From assembly GCA_001466705.2 (NCBI GenBank), contig LATX02000017.1, forward strand, positions 1-64,000: a DNA stretch of 64,000 bases, read 5' to 3'. Positions 42,408 to 54,193 of this stretch are shown here, piece by piece. Position numbers and translations under genes: made by a program. The notes beneath the pieces were generated by a model. The model was not told where the DNA came from. It searched no databases and saw only the letters and a program-made list of their open reading frames with translations. This stretch comes from Moniliophthora roreri. Its lineage: Eukaryota; Basidiomycota; Agaricomycetes; Agaricales; Marasmiaceae. Within the stretch, counting starts at the first letter, position 1; the number at the start of each line of letters is the position of its first letter.

Positions 42408-43612
42408 AAAGACTGCTTGAGGGCAGCAAACTGGGCTGACAGCTGGTTGAGTTGAGCCAGCATGTTATTGATGTTGGGAGGTGGGGAGTGTGGTGATGAT
42501 GGCTCAGGTGGTGACGGAGCAGAGACTTCTATGGGGATGCTTTCAGATGCTGCCACTCTTCTTGCTTTTGGTCTGCTAGCCCACTTGTCAAAGCACACTG
42601 CTTCGCAATGACTAGCCTGACCACAATGATCACAGATCTCACGTTCATAATTGCCATTTGCCTTAGTGTGCTAGGTGGAGCCACACCCATAGCACTTCCC
42701 AGCCATCATGTGGGTCCAGTCCAGCCTGGACTTGGTGGCATTGACTTCCATGGCATTGGGGTCATAAGCAGGTGGGGCAAAGGGAGTGATTGAAGCAGTT
42801 GATGGGTGAGGGGCAGGAGGTGGGATAGTAGGCATAGTCATTGCTGCTACAGGTCAGCGGGCCTTCTCAGCCTCCCGTTGACAGATATGAACATCCAGGT
42901 TATTGGCAATGTTAATGAGCTGGTCGAGGGTCTCGGTCTTGCGGTCGGTGTGCACAAGCTCATCCTTGATGCGAGATGCCATGTGCTCATAGAAGCGGTC
43001 ATAGAGGTTAGCAGAGGAATAGCTAGTCCTCAACATGATCTCTTTGAACTTGGCAGCATACTCAGCTACTGACTGCTTCCCTTGAAAGAGCACATGCAGT
43101 TGTTCCTTCGCATCTGCTGCCTCATCTGTTGTCTCAAACCTCAGCTTAAAGCCTTTGACAAATTCCTCCCAGCTGTTGTTGTAGAGGTGCCTCCCTTGGG
43201 CAACCTCTTCCATAGCTAGTGTGGCCCACACAGCTGCATCATCCTGCATGAATGTCAGGGCCAAGCGGATCCACAAGCCATCATCTCTGGCCCAAGTCCC
43301 ATCTGCATTGGCTCTGTTAAGCACTGCCCTCTGTGACTGTGCATAGAGTGAGAAAGCAGCAATAAATTGGCAGGCATCGGCTCCACCAAGCTTTCCTGTG
43401 AATGCAGAAGGTTTCTGGAAAGGCTTTTGATCCGAGGGGGTCGAAGCTGATGTGGCTGCAGCACTGGTCTGGACCAGTTGACTGATGTTGTGTGACATCT
43501 GATTGAAGCTAGCAACCATCCGTATCACTGCATTTGACAGATTGGTTTGGCTTGTAACCAGAGCTTGGAGAAGTTGATCAGTAGAGGGTTGATTGGTGGG
43601 AGTGTTTGACAT
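42404..43612 (-). pseudogene. Gag, family D (two in-frame stops)
   Basis: ATG 43612 (MSNTPTNQPSTDQLLQ), one frame to TAA 42406-42404, 402 codons. Capsid domain with FTGKLGGADACQFIAAFSLY and WEEFVKGFKLRFETTDEAAD, typical Retrotrans_gag. A TGA at 42856-42854 and a TAG near 42670 interrupt it. Zinc fingers: CYGCG (broken by the TAG) and an intact C-x2-C-x4-H-x4-C, CDHCGQASHCEAVC, near 42590-42630. Confidence 0.85.
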
Positions 43613-43861
43613 TTTTGGGAATTCTCTGGGGTCTTGGAAGATATCAGTGGGGTCGTCGGTATGGAAGGGATTTAGAAGTCAGTTTGAACAGGGTTGTTCG
43701 TCACAAGGATACCACTTGTCCTCAGTTGGGTAGTGGTGGGCGTCTTAGCTATCTTCAGTGTCATAGGCGTGAGTGGGTTCTCTGCAATCTCTACCCAGAG
43801 TGCTTTGCTGATGCAAGGTCGATGTACACTATCAACGGTGCAACCTGAGATCTTGACCTAA
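43613..43861 (-). promoter_or_regulatory. Family D leader with self-complementary primer-binding site
   Basis: On the minus strand the LTR ends at 43862, two bases (TT) follow, then AGGTCAAGAT (43859-43850). This is the reverse complement of ATCTTGACCT, which starts at 44084 in the LTR, 33 bp after the first T of TATTTATA (44117-44110). No TGG start as expected for tRNA priming. The rest of the leader shows no ORF on the minus strand. Confidence 0.65.
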
Positions 43862-44317
43862 TGTGGTGCTGCAATGACTCTAGTAACAGTAAGTAGAACC
43901 CTCTGCACTCAAGCCAAGAAAGAGATAAGGAAAGAGGGTGATCTGGCATAGACTCTAGGTTGATATGACGTTGGACTCAACAGACACTAAGTCAATGCCT
44001 AGCCCAAATGACCAAGTTAGCTTAACTACTGAGAGATATATACAAGGAATACTTGCCTAGCCCAAATGACCAAGAGGTCAAGATGGGGAACTAGGCTACA
44101 AGTGTCAAGTATAAATACAAGGAGTCTGTCTCAGTGAGAATAACTGATGGAAATGGAAGAATGATCCGGAAGGTGATCTGGGTTGAATGGAATGTTCTAT
44201 GGAAAAGTGGCTGTGATTGTATAAATAAGATAAGTAATCGGATAAATAGATAAAAGATAAGAGATAAGATAATGGGACTTAGAAGAAAAGAGAAAGGAAA
44301 AGTTGCACTCTATCACA
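43862..44317 (-). repeat. Family D 5' LTR
   Basis: 456 bp, minus strand TGTGATAGAGTGCAAC...GCACCACA, followed in plus coordinates by the target duplication AATAG (44318-44322). About a dozen differences from 39230-39685, mostly C/T and G/A transitions. Confidence 0.9.
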
Positions 44318-45630
44318 AATAGTGCAGGAAAGTACATATTGAGAGATGGCACTGGATTTCTGAAAGTCAAACCTAGTGAGAAACTCAAAGATAGAGTAGC
44401 AGAATATGTAAAGCAACAAGGATGGAATAGAATTGTTCATCCAGATGCACATTTATTTATAGAGATAGAAGAAGAATCAGCAGTGGTTTATCAGGGAGCA
44501 ATAGTTCAACCTCAGGAGGGGATGGACTTGGATAGGTTAGCAACATTGTTGGCTGAAAGGATAAAGCCTGCAATTGATATGCAGTCAAAAAACTAGCAGA
44601 CCCAAGGATGGGGCTGGTTAGTTCAAGGATAGCCAATGATAATGCTCCTGAGAGTAATCCAAAGAGATTAATGCCACAAATTGAGATATCTAGAATGAAA
44701 CAATCAGAAAAGAAAAAGTACATTGATCTAATGAATGATACATTGGAGACAGGCAGGTTAGCTATCAATGTTAGAGAAAATAATGATAGATTACAAAAGA
44801 CAGTGAGGTTTAATGAACCAGAGAAAGAGATGAGACTGTTTGATAAGGTAGAGCCGATTGAGAGGGCTCCCCTACCTAAGAATCAGGTGATACAAAGAGG
44901 CACTTCACATTTGCAGCAGCCAGAACAGAAACATAAAGAGATCTTAGAGAAAAGAGATAATATTTTGGACATAATGACAATGACAGTTGAGGAAGAGATA
45001 TTAGAGAAATATTTGAAGTTGGAAGTGAACATACCATTAGGAGAAATGTTAAAGATTTCACTGGCAGTAAGGAAGCTTTTGGCTAGAAAATGCAGATTTA
45101 GGAATATTAAGCAAAGACCAGCAAAAGAGTTGTATGAGCAGTTACCCAGAGCCCAGGCATTAGCTTTAAGTGATGAAGTACTAGAGGATCTGGATAAAGC
45201 TGATTTTGTGATTGATGTTGAAAATATTGTTGAAGTAGATGAAGAATTAGCACAGTCCTTTTTAGAAGTCCTTGAAGTAGAAAAAAATGGAATGCCAGCA
45301 GGGACTGTAGTGCAAAGAGATGTGATAGATACATATCTGAATAATATATCAGATGAACAGAGACAAAAAGTGATTATAGTAGCATCTCAATCTGAGAACT
45401 TAAGGTGTGTTTATATGAAAGTAAATGGACACCCAGATGAGATTGAAGGGATTTTAGACCCAGGCTCTATGATCCTTTGAATAAATAAGAAAGAAGCAGT
45501 AAGAAGAGGGATTACATGGAATCCTTCTACTTGTATACATATGCAGAGTGCAAATAGTAGCCTACAGAGAACACTAGGGCTAGCCAGGAATAAGTTGATA
45601 CAGATTGAAGATTTAGAATTGAGAGCGCTA
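44318..45630 (+). pseudogene. Family C Pol N-terminus: linker and protease, before TA-flanked insertion
   Basis: Continues the family C frame after the family D insertion: DGTGFLKVKPSEKLKDRV, then a charged linker (VRFNEPEKEMRLFDKVEP) and the protease region MKVNGHPDEIEGILDPGSMI ending at TGA 45478-45480. The active-site triad reads D-P-G instead of D-S/T-G. Further protease sequence follows the stop (SANSSLQRTLGLARNKLIQI, then ELRAL) up to the TA at 45629-45630, where the 1.7-kb repeat is inserted. Two frames are used, so at least one indel is present. Confidence 0.78.
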
Positions 45631-47372
45631 ATATGGTGAACCTAGAAAAGACCCACTTTTATTCATTTTACACTATTTCTGAATTGGAACACTTTAATAT
45701 GACATGAGATAACAGGTGATAAGGACTAGAGTGAGCCCAGTCTGCTAGTCATTGCCTTAGAGAAGCTGTGGTACCTTAGAAAGTATGACAAGCTATATGA
45801 TACACTATATAGAGGTGTCAAAGCTGTACTTTCTGACTTATCTATGTATCAGATCCAAAACGGCTCCCGAAACCTGTAGAGAACCTAACTATGGCCCAAT
45901 GAATGCATTGGCTAGTTAACCAAGCTCTCAAGTGCTATCAATGGGATTTTAATTTCTATTTTACTTTTCTATAACATCTGCAAAGTGCTACCTGCAGTCA
46001 AACAGTACAGAGATACTTAGAGGAGACATCAAAACAGAACGACAACTTAGAACAGGAACGATCACAGAATGATCCTCCTCTGAAGTCAATATACAGATCA
46101 AAGTCAAAGCAGGTGATCTCTAAATAAAGAGTGCACCAGCGGCTAAACAATACAAGATAAACTAACTAGGTATAAAGTCAGCTCGGAAAGAAGGAAATCA
46201 CTTCAGAAGGACATCCACTACCTACAGACAGATACAATGAGAAGCAGAAGAATATATAACGCATGAGGAGTCCTAAATAAGACCGAGCATGCATTGTCAA
46301 AGGAGATAGGAACAGTAACAGCATGTTCCAAACTTGGAAACCTTGGCATCTAGGCCTCTGCCGATGTGCAGATACTAGAAAGAGAGATGCTGTCAAAAGA
46401 CGGGACGGATACATCCATCTGCTCATAGATACCCGACTTAGAAAAGAGAAAATACAAATTATAGAGTCTAGAACACCTTGGAGGCATAGATACCTGTGCG
46501 GATATGGTCAGATACCCTAGCGGCCAGACTCTGTGACATCTGAATAATCTCTCTTTTAGTATCTTGGTCACTTGTTTGTCATTTCCTGAATTATTGGACA
46601 TTATTTATAATTATCTGTAGATATATTCCTGGACCATATATAAGGACAGCTAGATATTTGTACATACTCAAGTAACTCTGCCCCCTCTGATTGTGAATAC
46701 ATGACGAGTTTGTTTGGTGTATAAATTTGTGTGCCATTCTAGTTTTGCTTTCTCACTACAGGCCCTGGAGATTGGTCCTGAGTGACTCCAGAGAGATAGA
46801 AATCTGATAATGAACTTGTGTCATAAGAGATAAGAGTAACATCTTGAGTGCATTATAGCACTTTTCTAAGAGAAACTTTACACCAAGAAGGAGCCTTGGG
46901 CACTTGGAGTGTGGCCTGTGTGTGTATCAGGTTGTGACACACTTAGAGTCTTAGCAAGGGGTGTGCCTGCACTGAACTCTTTGTAGAAATTGGTCTAGGA
47001 CCTTTTCCAGTACACTGTGTGCTGTAGTTATCTTGAAGAAGTCTTGAACTCTGTAGGGTCAGACTATATTGGCTATTGAGTCTTTGTATGGGACTGTAGC
47101 TCTTGTGTTTGTGCTTTGTGCACTGTGTTCTTTGTGTTTTGTGTGTGTGTTTGTGATATAAACCATTTTAAAACCATATATACTCCTCTGGAGGTAAACA
47201 CTTGGAAGTAGAACACTTCAATAAGAGAGAATCAACTTAGCTAAGAGTTTTGTTGGCATTCTAAGTGCAGTAACTCTGATCATGTCGATCCACACTTGCA
47301 CAACAAACTGAGTTAGACTTTTGGAGGTTATCTTTTTGGGTAGTTTTTCCACTAGTCTTATCTTAGACAAAT
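45631..47372. mobile_element. TA-flanked 1.7-kb non-coding repeat, copy 2
   Basis: 1742 bp flanked by TA (45629-45630 and 47373-47374). Removing it and one TA joins gagagcgcTA to gcacaacttc and restores the family C protease frame: ELRAL continues as AQLHMLEKALYQLLIGRPF. This defines the borders and shows a TA target duplication, as in Tc1/mariner-type transposons. Ends ATATGGTGAACC and, reversed, ATTTGTCTAAGA form at best a poor inverted repeat. No transposase frame, so non-autonomous or unclassified. A TATA-like TGTATAAAT and a GT-rich run occur near the right end. Confidence 0.75.
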
Positions 47373-48522
47373 TAGCACAACTTCATATGTTGGAGAAAGC
47401 ACTGTATCAGTTACTGATAGGGAGACCATTTGAATCTCTAACCAGTATGGAAATGAAAGCATATCCAGATGGAAGATTAGACTTAACGTTAACATGCTCA
47501 AATACAGGCAAGAAGTTGACATGTGGAACCTATCCCAGAGGACAAGGGATAAAAGTAGAACAGTTGAATGAAGAGCCAGAACTGAGATCCACAGAGAGGG
47601 ACACACATGTTGGCCCATCTAAAGAAGAGATAAATAATGACATAGAGATTACAAGTTTTCAAGAAACCTTGAAGAACTGTTAGAGGAACAGAGAGAGGTA
47701 GCCTTGATATTTAAGATGAATGAAAATGGAGAGTGTATAGTGAAAAGATATGCTATGCCAAATAAGAATATTTTTGAAAATGAAGAACTAGTGAATGCCT
47801 TTGCACAGGCAGCAAGAGCTGAACCAGAGGCACAAATGCTAATAGAAGAAAAACTGGATAGATTGATAAAACAGAGTATGGACCATTTGAAAGGGGAATC
47901 TTTCCAATGTGTAATAGATTAAGCAAATGAAATATTAAGAGAACAGTCCAATGGCAAGGATCAGTACAAAGAATATTTATATGAAAAGAATGACCAGCTG
48001 CCTACAGTAAAGATATTTGATATAATACAGACTAGAGATGAAGCATTGAATAATATATATGATGTATTTGGAAAATACAAACCAGTGGATAAGAAAGTTC
48101 ACCTAGTGAAGGCAACCTTACCACAGGAATTTCATGTTAAGAGACAGATTGTTGGGAATCCATTGGAGGGGCTATCTGTACTTCCAGTACATCCACCAGA
48201 ATTCACACCAGGTGAAAGATATACTCAAGAGAGAAAAGATATTATTGATAAAAATCACCCAGAAGGATTTCTTTGGGCAGAAGAAAGGAAATTATTACAT
48301 GAATTGATGGAATTACAAGAGATGGCATTTGCATGGAATGCAGCAGAAGAAGGAAATTTTAGGACAGATTTCTTTCTACCAGTAAAGTTCCCAGTATTAC
48401 CACATGTGCCATGGGTAGAGAGAAATATTCCCATTCCACCAGGTATACACAAGGAGGTTTGCAGAATAATAAAAGACAAGATAGATGCAGGAGTTTATGA
48501 ACCATCTAGTGAGTCGTATTGA
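47373..48522 (+). pseudogene. Family C Pol: protease end, linker and start of RT
   Basis: LAQLHMLEKALYQLLIGRPF is the C-terminal protease strand; a linker follows with stops at 47681 and 47920. From 48046 the RT N-terminal region is well preserved: FGKYKPVDKKVHLVKATLP, VLPVHPPEFTPGERYTQER, AEERKLLHELMELQEMAFAW and the strongly conserved FPVLPHVPWVERNIPIPPGI and KDKIDAGVYEPSSESY, ending in a TGA at 48520. These motifs mark a fungal gypsy lineage without chromodomain. Confidence 0.82.
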
Positions 48523-48996
48523 TCTAAGTGGTTCTGCATATTAAAGAAAGATGGGAAAAGTTTGAGAATAGTGCATAGCTTAAAATCATTGAAAAAAGTT
48601 ACAATTCAGTACTTAGGCATACTACCTGCAACAGCTGAAGTAGCAAGTTATTTTTCAATTTTTCAGGAAGAGCTTGCATAGGACTCTTAGACATATGGGT
48701 TGGATATGATGAGAGATTAATAGATAAAGAATCAAGAGATTTAACAACATTTCAGACACTGTTTGGACCACATAGATTGGTAAAGTTACCAATGGGAATG
48801 GACTAATTCAGTACCAATATTTCATGATAATGTTTGTTATATATTTAGAGATGAGATACTAGAGATTACAATGCCATATGTCAATGATGTATCAGCAAGG
48901 GGTCCTGTGTCTCAGTATAAATTAGAAGATGGAAGTTATGAAACTATACCAGAAAACCCAGAAATTAGAAAATTTGTATAGGAACATATAAATAAT
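48523..48996 (+). pseudogene. Family C RT palm, heavily decayed
   Basis: KWFCILKKDGKSLRIVHSLK is followed by several stops and frame changes. FQTLFGPHRLVKLPMGM and the catalytic region MPYVNDVSARGP (48871-48906) are still readable. The motif YxDD reads YVND (AAT at 48883-48885), so the first catalytic Asp is gone. Not functional. Confidence 0.78.
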
Positions 48997-49821
48997 ATGA
49001 ACAGATTGATGCAGAGGCTGAAATATGTTGGAGGAACATTTTCAGGGCCTAAAGCATTTATATGTTTAGAGAGGGGTGTGGTATTAGGTTTTCAAGTAGG
49101 ACCAGAGGGTCAAGAGATAAATGAGAAATTTGCAAAGGTAGTATTGGACTGGGATCCAAGTACTTTTAAATCAAAGACAGATGTAAAGTCATTATTGGGT
49201 ACAGCAGTACAGATGCATACTTTTATTAAGGAATATGCAAAGATAACAAGACCATTGAATAAGATAACCGGAGCAAATGCAATTTTCCAGATAGGAGAAG
49301 AAGAGAGACAAGCAGTTAGAAATCTGCAAGAAGCTATTAGGAATGCACCTTGCTTGAAACCAGTAGATTATGGGAAACCATTAATATTAGCAGTTGATAC
49401 ATCATGGCAAGCAGTAGGCTTCTACTTGTATCACAGAGATGAAAATGATTCAAAGAGAAAATATTTTAACTATTTCAGATCAGTTGGTCTGAATGAGAGA
49501 GAAGTGAGATTTTCACAGCCCAAGAGGGAGCTGTATGGATTAAAGATGGTTTTAGAAGCTACATATTATACAACATATGGTTGTAGAGAGTTGATAGTGG
49601 AAACAGATGCTAGTTATATTAAGGGAATGCTAGACAATCCAAGTGCAGGCCCAAATGCAACCATTAATCGTTGGATAGAAGCTATCAGAAAATATCACTT
49701 TGAATTAGTACATATAAAAGGAATTAAGCATGGACCAGATGGTTTATCTAGACCACCCGAAAATGAAGAAGATTATTTAGATAATGACAATGGACAACCT
49801 GTGAAGTTTAAAATGGGATAG
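48997..49821 (+). pseudogene. Family C RT thumb/connection and RNase H
   Basis: Open for 274 codons. Connection: KYVGGTFSGPKAFICLERGV, KSLLGTAVQMHTFIKEYAKI, ITRPLNKITG. RNase H: LAVDTSWQAVGFYLYHRDEN, FSQPKRELYGLKMVLEA, IVETDASYIKGML and VHIKGIKHGPDGLSRPP. Asp/Glu residues of the RNase H site appear preserved. Part of a broken pol, so not independently expressed. Confidence 0.85.
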
Positions 49822-49900
49822 GAGGAAACAGATCCACCCTATCCTTTTGAAGACTTCAGGAAGGAGATTGATACTAGAGGAGGATATTATTTAGAGAGCA

Positions 49901-51661
49901 GTGTGTGTAGAGGATTTTACACAGGATTTAGCAGCTGCAGCAGAAGAAATGAGGATGAATAATTTGGTTTTGGGATGGCCAATATATGAGTTGTTCCTCC
50001 AGATCAGAATATTTCCACCTGCATTAATGGCAGAATGGCAAGAAAAGAATCCTTATGTAGAATCTCACTGCACAAGGGTAGGGAAAAAGTTAGATGAAGC
50101 ATTACCAGATATAATAAGCTATCTAACAGATGAAGATTGGATTAGACTCAAAGATTTAGATAAAAATTATAAGAAATTTATAAAGAAACAGGCTCAGAGA
50201 TTCTTTGTAGACAAAGAAGGAAGACTGTATAGAAGAAATGAAGAATTAGAAGGACAGCATAAGTTAGTAGTTTGAAGAACAAAAGAATGTGGATGATGTC
50301 TGCAGCACATGATTATATGGGTCACAAAGGAATGTTTGCAACTAAGCAGCTCCTTAAAAAGAGATTTTGGTGGCCAGAGTTAGAGCATGATGTAGAATGG
50401 TTTGTGAAATCTTGCCAAACATGCCAAGATAGACAGTTGAGTATGATTAAGATTCCACCTACATGGACACATACACCATCTTTGTTCCAGAAGATTCATA
50501 TAGATATATTTAAGTTATTACCAGCTAGCAATGGTTGCAAAAATGTAGCTCATGCTTGGTGTGCATTATCGAATTGGTCTGAAGCCAAAGTGATAAGAGA
50601 TGAAAAAGCAAAAACTATTGGAGAATGGATATTTGAAGATATTTTGTGTTGTTGGGGACCAGTAGAAGAGATTGTCACAGACAATGCTCCCCAACTAGAA
50701 GTAGTGATGAGATGGCTAAATGAGAAGTATGGAGTGAGGCACATTAGAATTTCACCTTATAATTCTCAAGCTAATAGAAAGATTGAGAAACCCCATTTTG
50801 ATATAAGACAAGCCTTAGTGAAAGCTACAGGTGGAGCTTTGAGGAGATGGTATTGGTATTTGAAGCCAGTACTATAGGCAGATAGAGTTATGATTAGGAG
50901 AGGATTGAGTTGTTCACCATATTTTTTGGTAACAGGAGCAGAGCCAATCTTACCCTTTGATATTGTAGAGTCAACATGGTTAGTACATATGCCAGATAGA
51001 ATATTATCACACAAAGAATTAGTGGGATATAGAGTATTAGCACTAGCTAAACATCATACACATGTTAATGAAATGATAGAGAAAATAGATAAAACAAAAA
51101 GAGATAATTCAAGGAAATTTGAAAAAGAGCATAGACACAAGATCAGAGATTTTGATTTTAAACCAGGACAACTGGTGCAAATGTGTAATCCTGGTATAGA
51201 GAAGGATTTTGGATACAAAGATGTACCCAAGGTACTTAGAGCCAATGATAGTGGTCAGACATATGAAAGGAGAATCTTATATTCTAGCTGATATGAATGG
51301 TGCAGTAAAGAAAGAAAAAGTGGCTACATTTAGAGTAATACCGCATATAGCCAGATATGAACCCATTTTGCTACCAGAGAATATTTATGACTTGATAGAT
51401 ATATTAAAGAATCAGATTGATGAAATGATCAAAGGTGAAGACAGTAGACAGTATAGTGGAGAAGATTTTATATTTCCAAATGTAACAGAAATGAAAAGAC
51501 CAAAACCAGGCACGGAACTGGTAGAAGATGAGAATATTAAAGAAACATTGCAGACGGAAGAAAAAGATATAGAAGATATAGACTTGGATGAACCCAGGCA
51601 AACAAGACAACAGAAGATTCAAAGGGAATTAGAGTTCCTAATGATTGGACTGGGGAATTAA
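49901..51661 (+). pseudogene. Family C integrase (three overlapping frame segments)
   Basis: Segment 49901-50275 is the linker (LTDEDWIRLKDLDKNYKKFI). Segment 50272-50877 has the zinc finger AAHDYMGHKG...SCQTCQ (HHCC) and core residues in IHIDIFKLLP, IVTDNAPQLEVV and NRKIEKPHFDIRQAL. Segment 50890-51291 and, after a frameshift, 51209-51661 give the C-terminus (ELVGYRVLALAKHHTHVNEM; DFDFKPGQLVQM; YLEPMIVVRHMKGESYILAD). No chromodomain follows. Ends at TAA 51659-51661. Stops at 50273 and 50875 break it. Confidence 0.83.
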
Positions 51662-52074
51662 AAAGAGAATAATTTAGAGTTGGGGGAGTCATGCAGAAAT
51701 GATTATAAAACCCTCTTCATTTAATAATAAAAGAGAATAAATACTGAAAGTTGACTTAGTCACACAAAAGAGATAAGACAGACAGATACATGCAGCTGGA
51801 TTTGAAACAAGTAACTGGCTACATGACAAAGACACAAGAATAATAGAGTTACAGAGAGTGGAGTATCAGAGATAACAACTGAAGAAGTTGAGTCTCAGAG
51901 AGAATATTTTTATAGAGATGTTTTATAAGTGAGAGATGACATTTGATATGAAGATTTCAAAGCGAAAAAGGAATGTAGCAGAACCTGGTATCTAACTCAA
52001 ACAGAGTGAACTGAAGTTCAACTTGAGCATGAGCGAGAAACTGGAGGACCCAACATAAACCTTTAGAAAAAGCT
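51662..52074. other. Gap between family C pol and the antisense gene
   Basis: AT-rich, no open frame. A purine-rich patch (GAGTTGGGGGAGTCATG, 51679-51695) resembles a polypurine tract but no matching LTR start follows it. It probably contains the 3' UTR of both convergent genes. Confidence 0.4.
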
Positions 52075-52956
52075 CTAAGTATTGACTGGAGCAGAGACTG
52101 TTTCAACCTCGATAGTAGAACAAATGGGTTGAGCTTCATCCATTTGTTCATCTTGGATAGCAATTTTGGAGAGACGAATACAATTGACCTCTTCAAGACT
52201 CTTGGAGGAGACCTGGTATTGTCCAATGTAGAAATGAATATTGTGTTCCAAAGAGGAAAGTTCAGTGTGAAGGAAGTTGGCAACTGACAAGAGGACTTCA
52301 GAGGAAGCCTTTTCCAGGTCAAGGAATGGAATCAATGCTGATTTCTTAGCAATCGATTCAAATGTGAGGGCATGGAGTGCTTGTTCATCTAAATGAGATA
52401 TAATATTAACATCTGAAAATGATTATAAGAAAGAGATTGACTTACCAGTTGTTTCTTGGCAACAATCCACAACTGACGAAGAGACCTTACTCATCTTGGA
52501 AACAGAAGTAGTTGGTTTGGCCTCAGAAGCAGTGGGGGTAACCTATTATAAAGAGAATATTAAGATATGAACAGGTTAAAAAGAGTTAGGAGAAGGAAGA
52601 CTGACATCAAGAGATTTATTTGGAGCCTTCTTGTTCTTTTCCTTTTTATCTGTCTAAGAAGAAAAAGGGAGTAGTTAGAGAGAGAATTTGATGATAATAT
52701 AGAAGGACATACAGCATTATTTTTAGAGAAATGGACTTTCTGTGCAGGATCATTCATGAAAACAGACTTAGGAGCATGGACAGAGGTAGAAAGGGACCTG
52801 GCATCCCGCATCTGTTCAAATAAGCAGATGAGTATGTGGTTAATATCAAGGAAATGAGGAGAATATGTACTTCCAAATCAACATTTGTATTATGGACGAT
52901 TTGTACTTCCTCCTCATCTGATGAATCCACAGATACTTTTGAGGCTTTGCGCTTTT
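52075..52956 (-). CDS. Antisense spliced gene, last five exons
   Basis: On the minus strand five exons join in one frame through four GT-AG introns of 57-63 nt. Exons: 52956-52871, 52811-52713, 52653-52606, 52542-52446, 52388-52075. Introns: 52870-52812 (GTACAT...ACAG), 52712-52654 (GTATGT...TTAG), 52605-52543 (GTCAGT...ATAG), 52445-52389 (GTAAGT...TTAG). Protein starts KRKASKVSVDSSDEEEVQIV (basic then acidic), then TDKKEKNKKAPNKSLD, and ends VETVSAPVNT-stop. The phases of all four junctions fit, which is hard to obtain by chance. No family recognised. It lies tail-to-tail with family C pol. Confidence 0.6.
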
Positions 52957-53006
52957 CTAGGAGATATTTATGAATAATGATGGAATAAAAGAAAGAGGAT
53001 GTAATA

Positions 53007-53400
53007 TTAATGAATGAAGAATAGAAAAGAGAAAATATTATAGCATACTAGATGGTCTGCAAGTTGTGCAACCAGAAGGCTATGAATAGTAGTGTTGCTA
53101 CTGTTTGCAGAACACTTAATAAAGTTGAACAGCTCAGTAGTGTTGTTATACCATGGCTGATGATCAGGCCAAGAGTTGGATGGAGGCATCAAAGCAGTAA
53201 GTGGAATAGTATGTGCCGAATGATAAATAAAAGAGATGGAAAAAGATTATGATAAATAGTAGTTGAACATGTGGAATTTATAGGGTTCACCCTTGGCATG
53301 TGCATGTTCACTATTGATATTAATAGAACAAATTTTTGAAATTTTGAGATAGGAAGTTCCTTCCTGAACAATAGAGATGTTGTTATTATTTAGTTGGGGG
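53007..53400 (-). pseudogene. Exon-like segments of the antisense gene, not joined
   Basis: Minus-strand segments that look coding: 53192-53049 (PPSNSWPDHQPWYNNTTELF, then TIHSLLVAQLADHL before a GTATGC donor) and about 53397-53250 (ISIVQEGTSYLKISKI, HAHAKGEPYKFHMFNYY). The junction from 53049 to the exon at 52956 is out of phase with the obvious AG, so either the gene is decayed or I have the wrong splice site. Confidence 0.35.
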
Positions 53401-54193
53401 GAGGAATATACATGTTAAGAAATTTCAATGATTTCAAAAAGAATTGAATAGAGATTTGACTGTAAGGAAGTTTCAGAAAATGGAATGACTAATGGCTGAA
53501 AAAGAGAAGCATATGTAGACATGGAAACTAATAGAGGAAACAGAAAGTGGTGCAAGAGGAACTTCGTAAAGATAACAGGAGTACCGATTCCGCAACCAAG
53601 AAAATAAGAGACAGGAACAATAGATTCAATTTAGTTCCAAAGATGAAAGAGTATTTGATCGGATCACTAAATATAGAGCACTTACACATACATATGGAAA
53701 CTGATACATACAGAAAAGGCTTAGAGATTGGCAATAGATAAGAAAAAAAGAAGTTTCATAATAGACTTATCTATATGAATGAAGAAAATAAGAGAGAATG
53801 CCAAATGCATGGGATATGATAGAAATGTACACATGCCTGACTCAAGAGATATTTAAGTCTGAAGACAATCAGGACTTATAATATTTTCATGCATTAGTTT
53901 AGAATATGGATATGAGATGAGTTGATTGGTTTCAGTAAGCAAATAGTAATTAAACTATAGCTACTGAAGTGAAAGTCCAATTAGAAAGAAATATCTAAGT
54001 ACTTGAGGTGAATGTACTTATGATATTTCTGCAGCAGATGTATAAGATATAGAGAATATCTAAGTATGCAAGATGAATGTACTTAAATATTCTCATGGCA
54101 AGATAAAGTATAGATGAGTAATGAGAGATAATATGTCCAGAGTGATATGAGAGCCCAACCCAGTGCCAACCAAGAAAAGAACACAACGAAATC
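53401..54193. other. Unresolved part of the antisense gene
   Basis: AT-rich with many short minus-strand open stretches and possible GT-AG intervals. I could not assign exons. No other feature recognised. Confidence 0.3.

Larger units (their letters stand above)
39230..44317 (-). mobile_element. Family D Ty3/gypsy chromovirus, complete ends, internally deleted, target duplication AATAG
   Basis: 5088 bp on the minus strand. LTRs 39230-39685 and 43862-44317 (456 bp each, about a dozen differences, ends TGTG/CACA), direct repeats AATAG at 39225-39229 and 44318-44322. Order on the minus strand: 5' LTR, primer-binding site, gag, protease, RT, integrase with chromodomain, polypurine tract (AGGAAGGGGG), 3' LTR. 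The RT thumb, RNase H and the first half of the integrase zinc finger are missing. All genes carry stops, so it is non-autonomous. Inserted into family C gag-pol. Confidence 0.9.

Noticed and set aside
42396..42412. Canonical -1 slippery heptamer at the family D gag/protease junction
   Set aside because: The T run overlaps the stop (TCT TTT TAA) and does not fit X XXY YYZ with two sense codons; no clear downstream hairpin was found.
45631..47372. The 1.7-kb repeat as a solo LTR
   Set aside because: A 2-bp TA duplication restores the interrupted reading frame exactly. A solo LTR would give 4-6 bp and TG...CA ends, which cannot be placed consistently in the three copies.
53741..54190. Separate small genes on either strand in this AT-rich stretch
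   Set aside because: Only short frames without motifs; more likely introns and exons of the antisense gene that I could not resolve.
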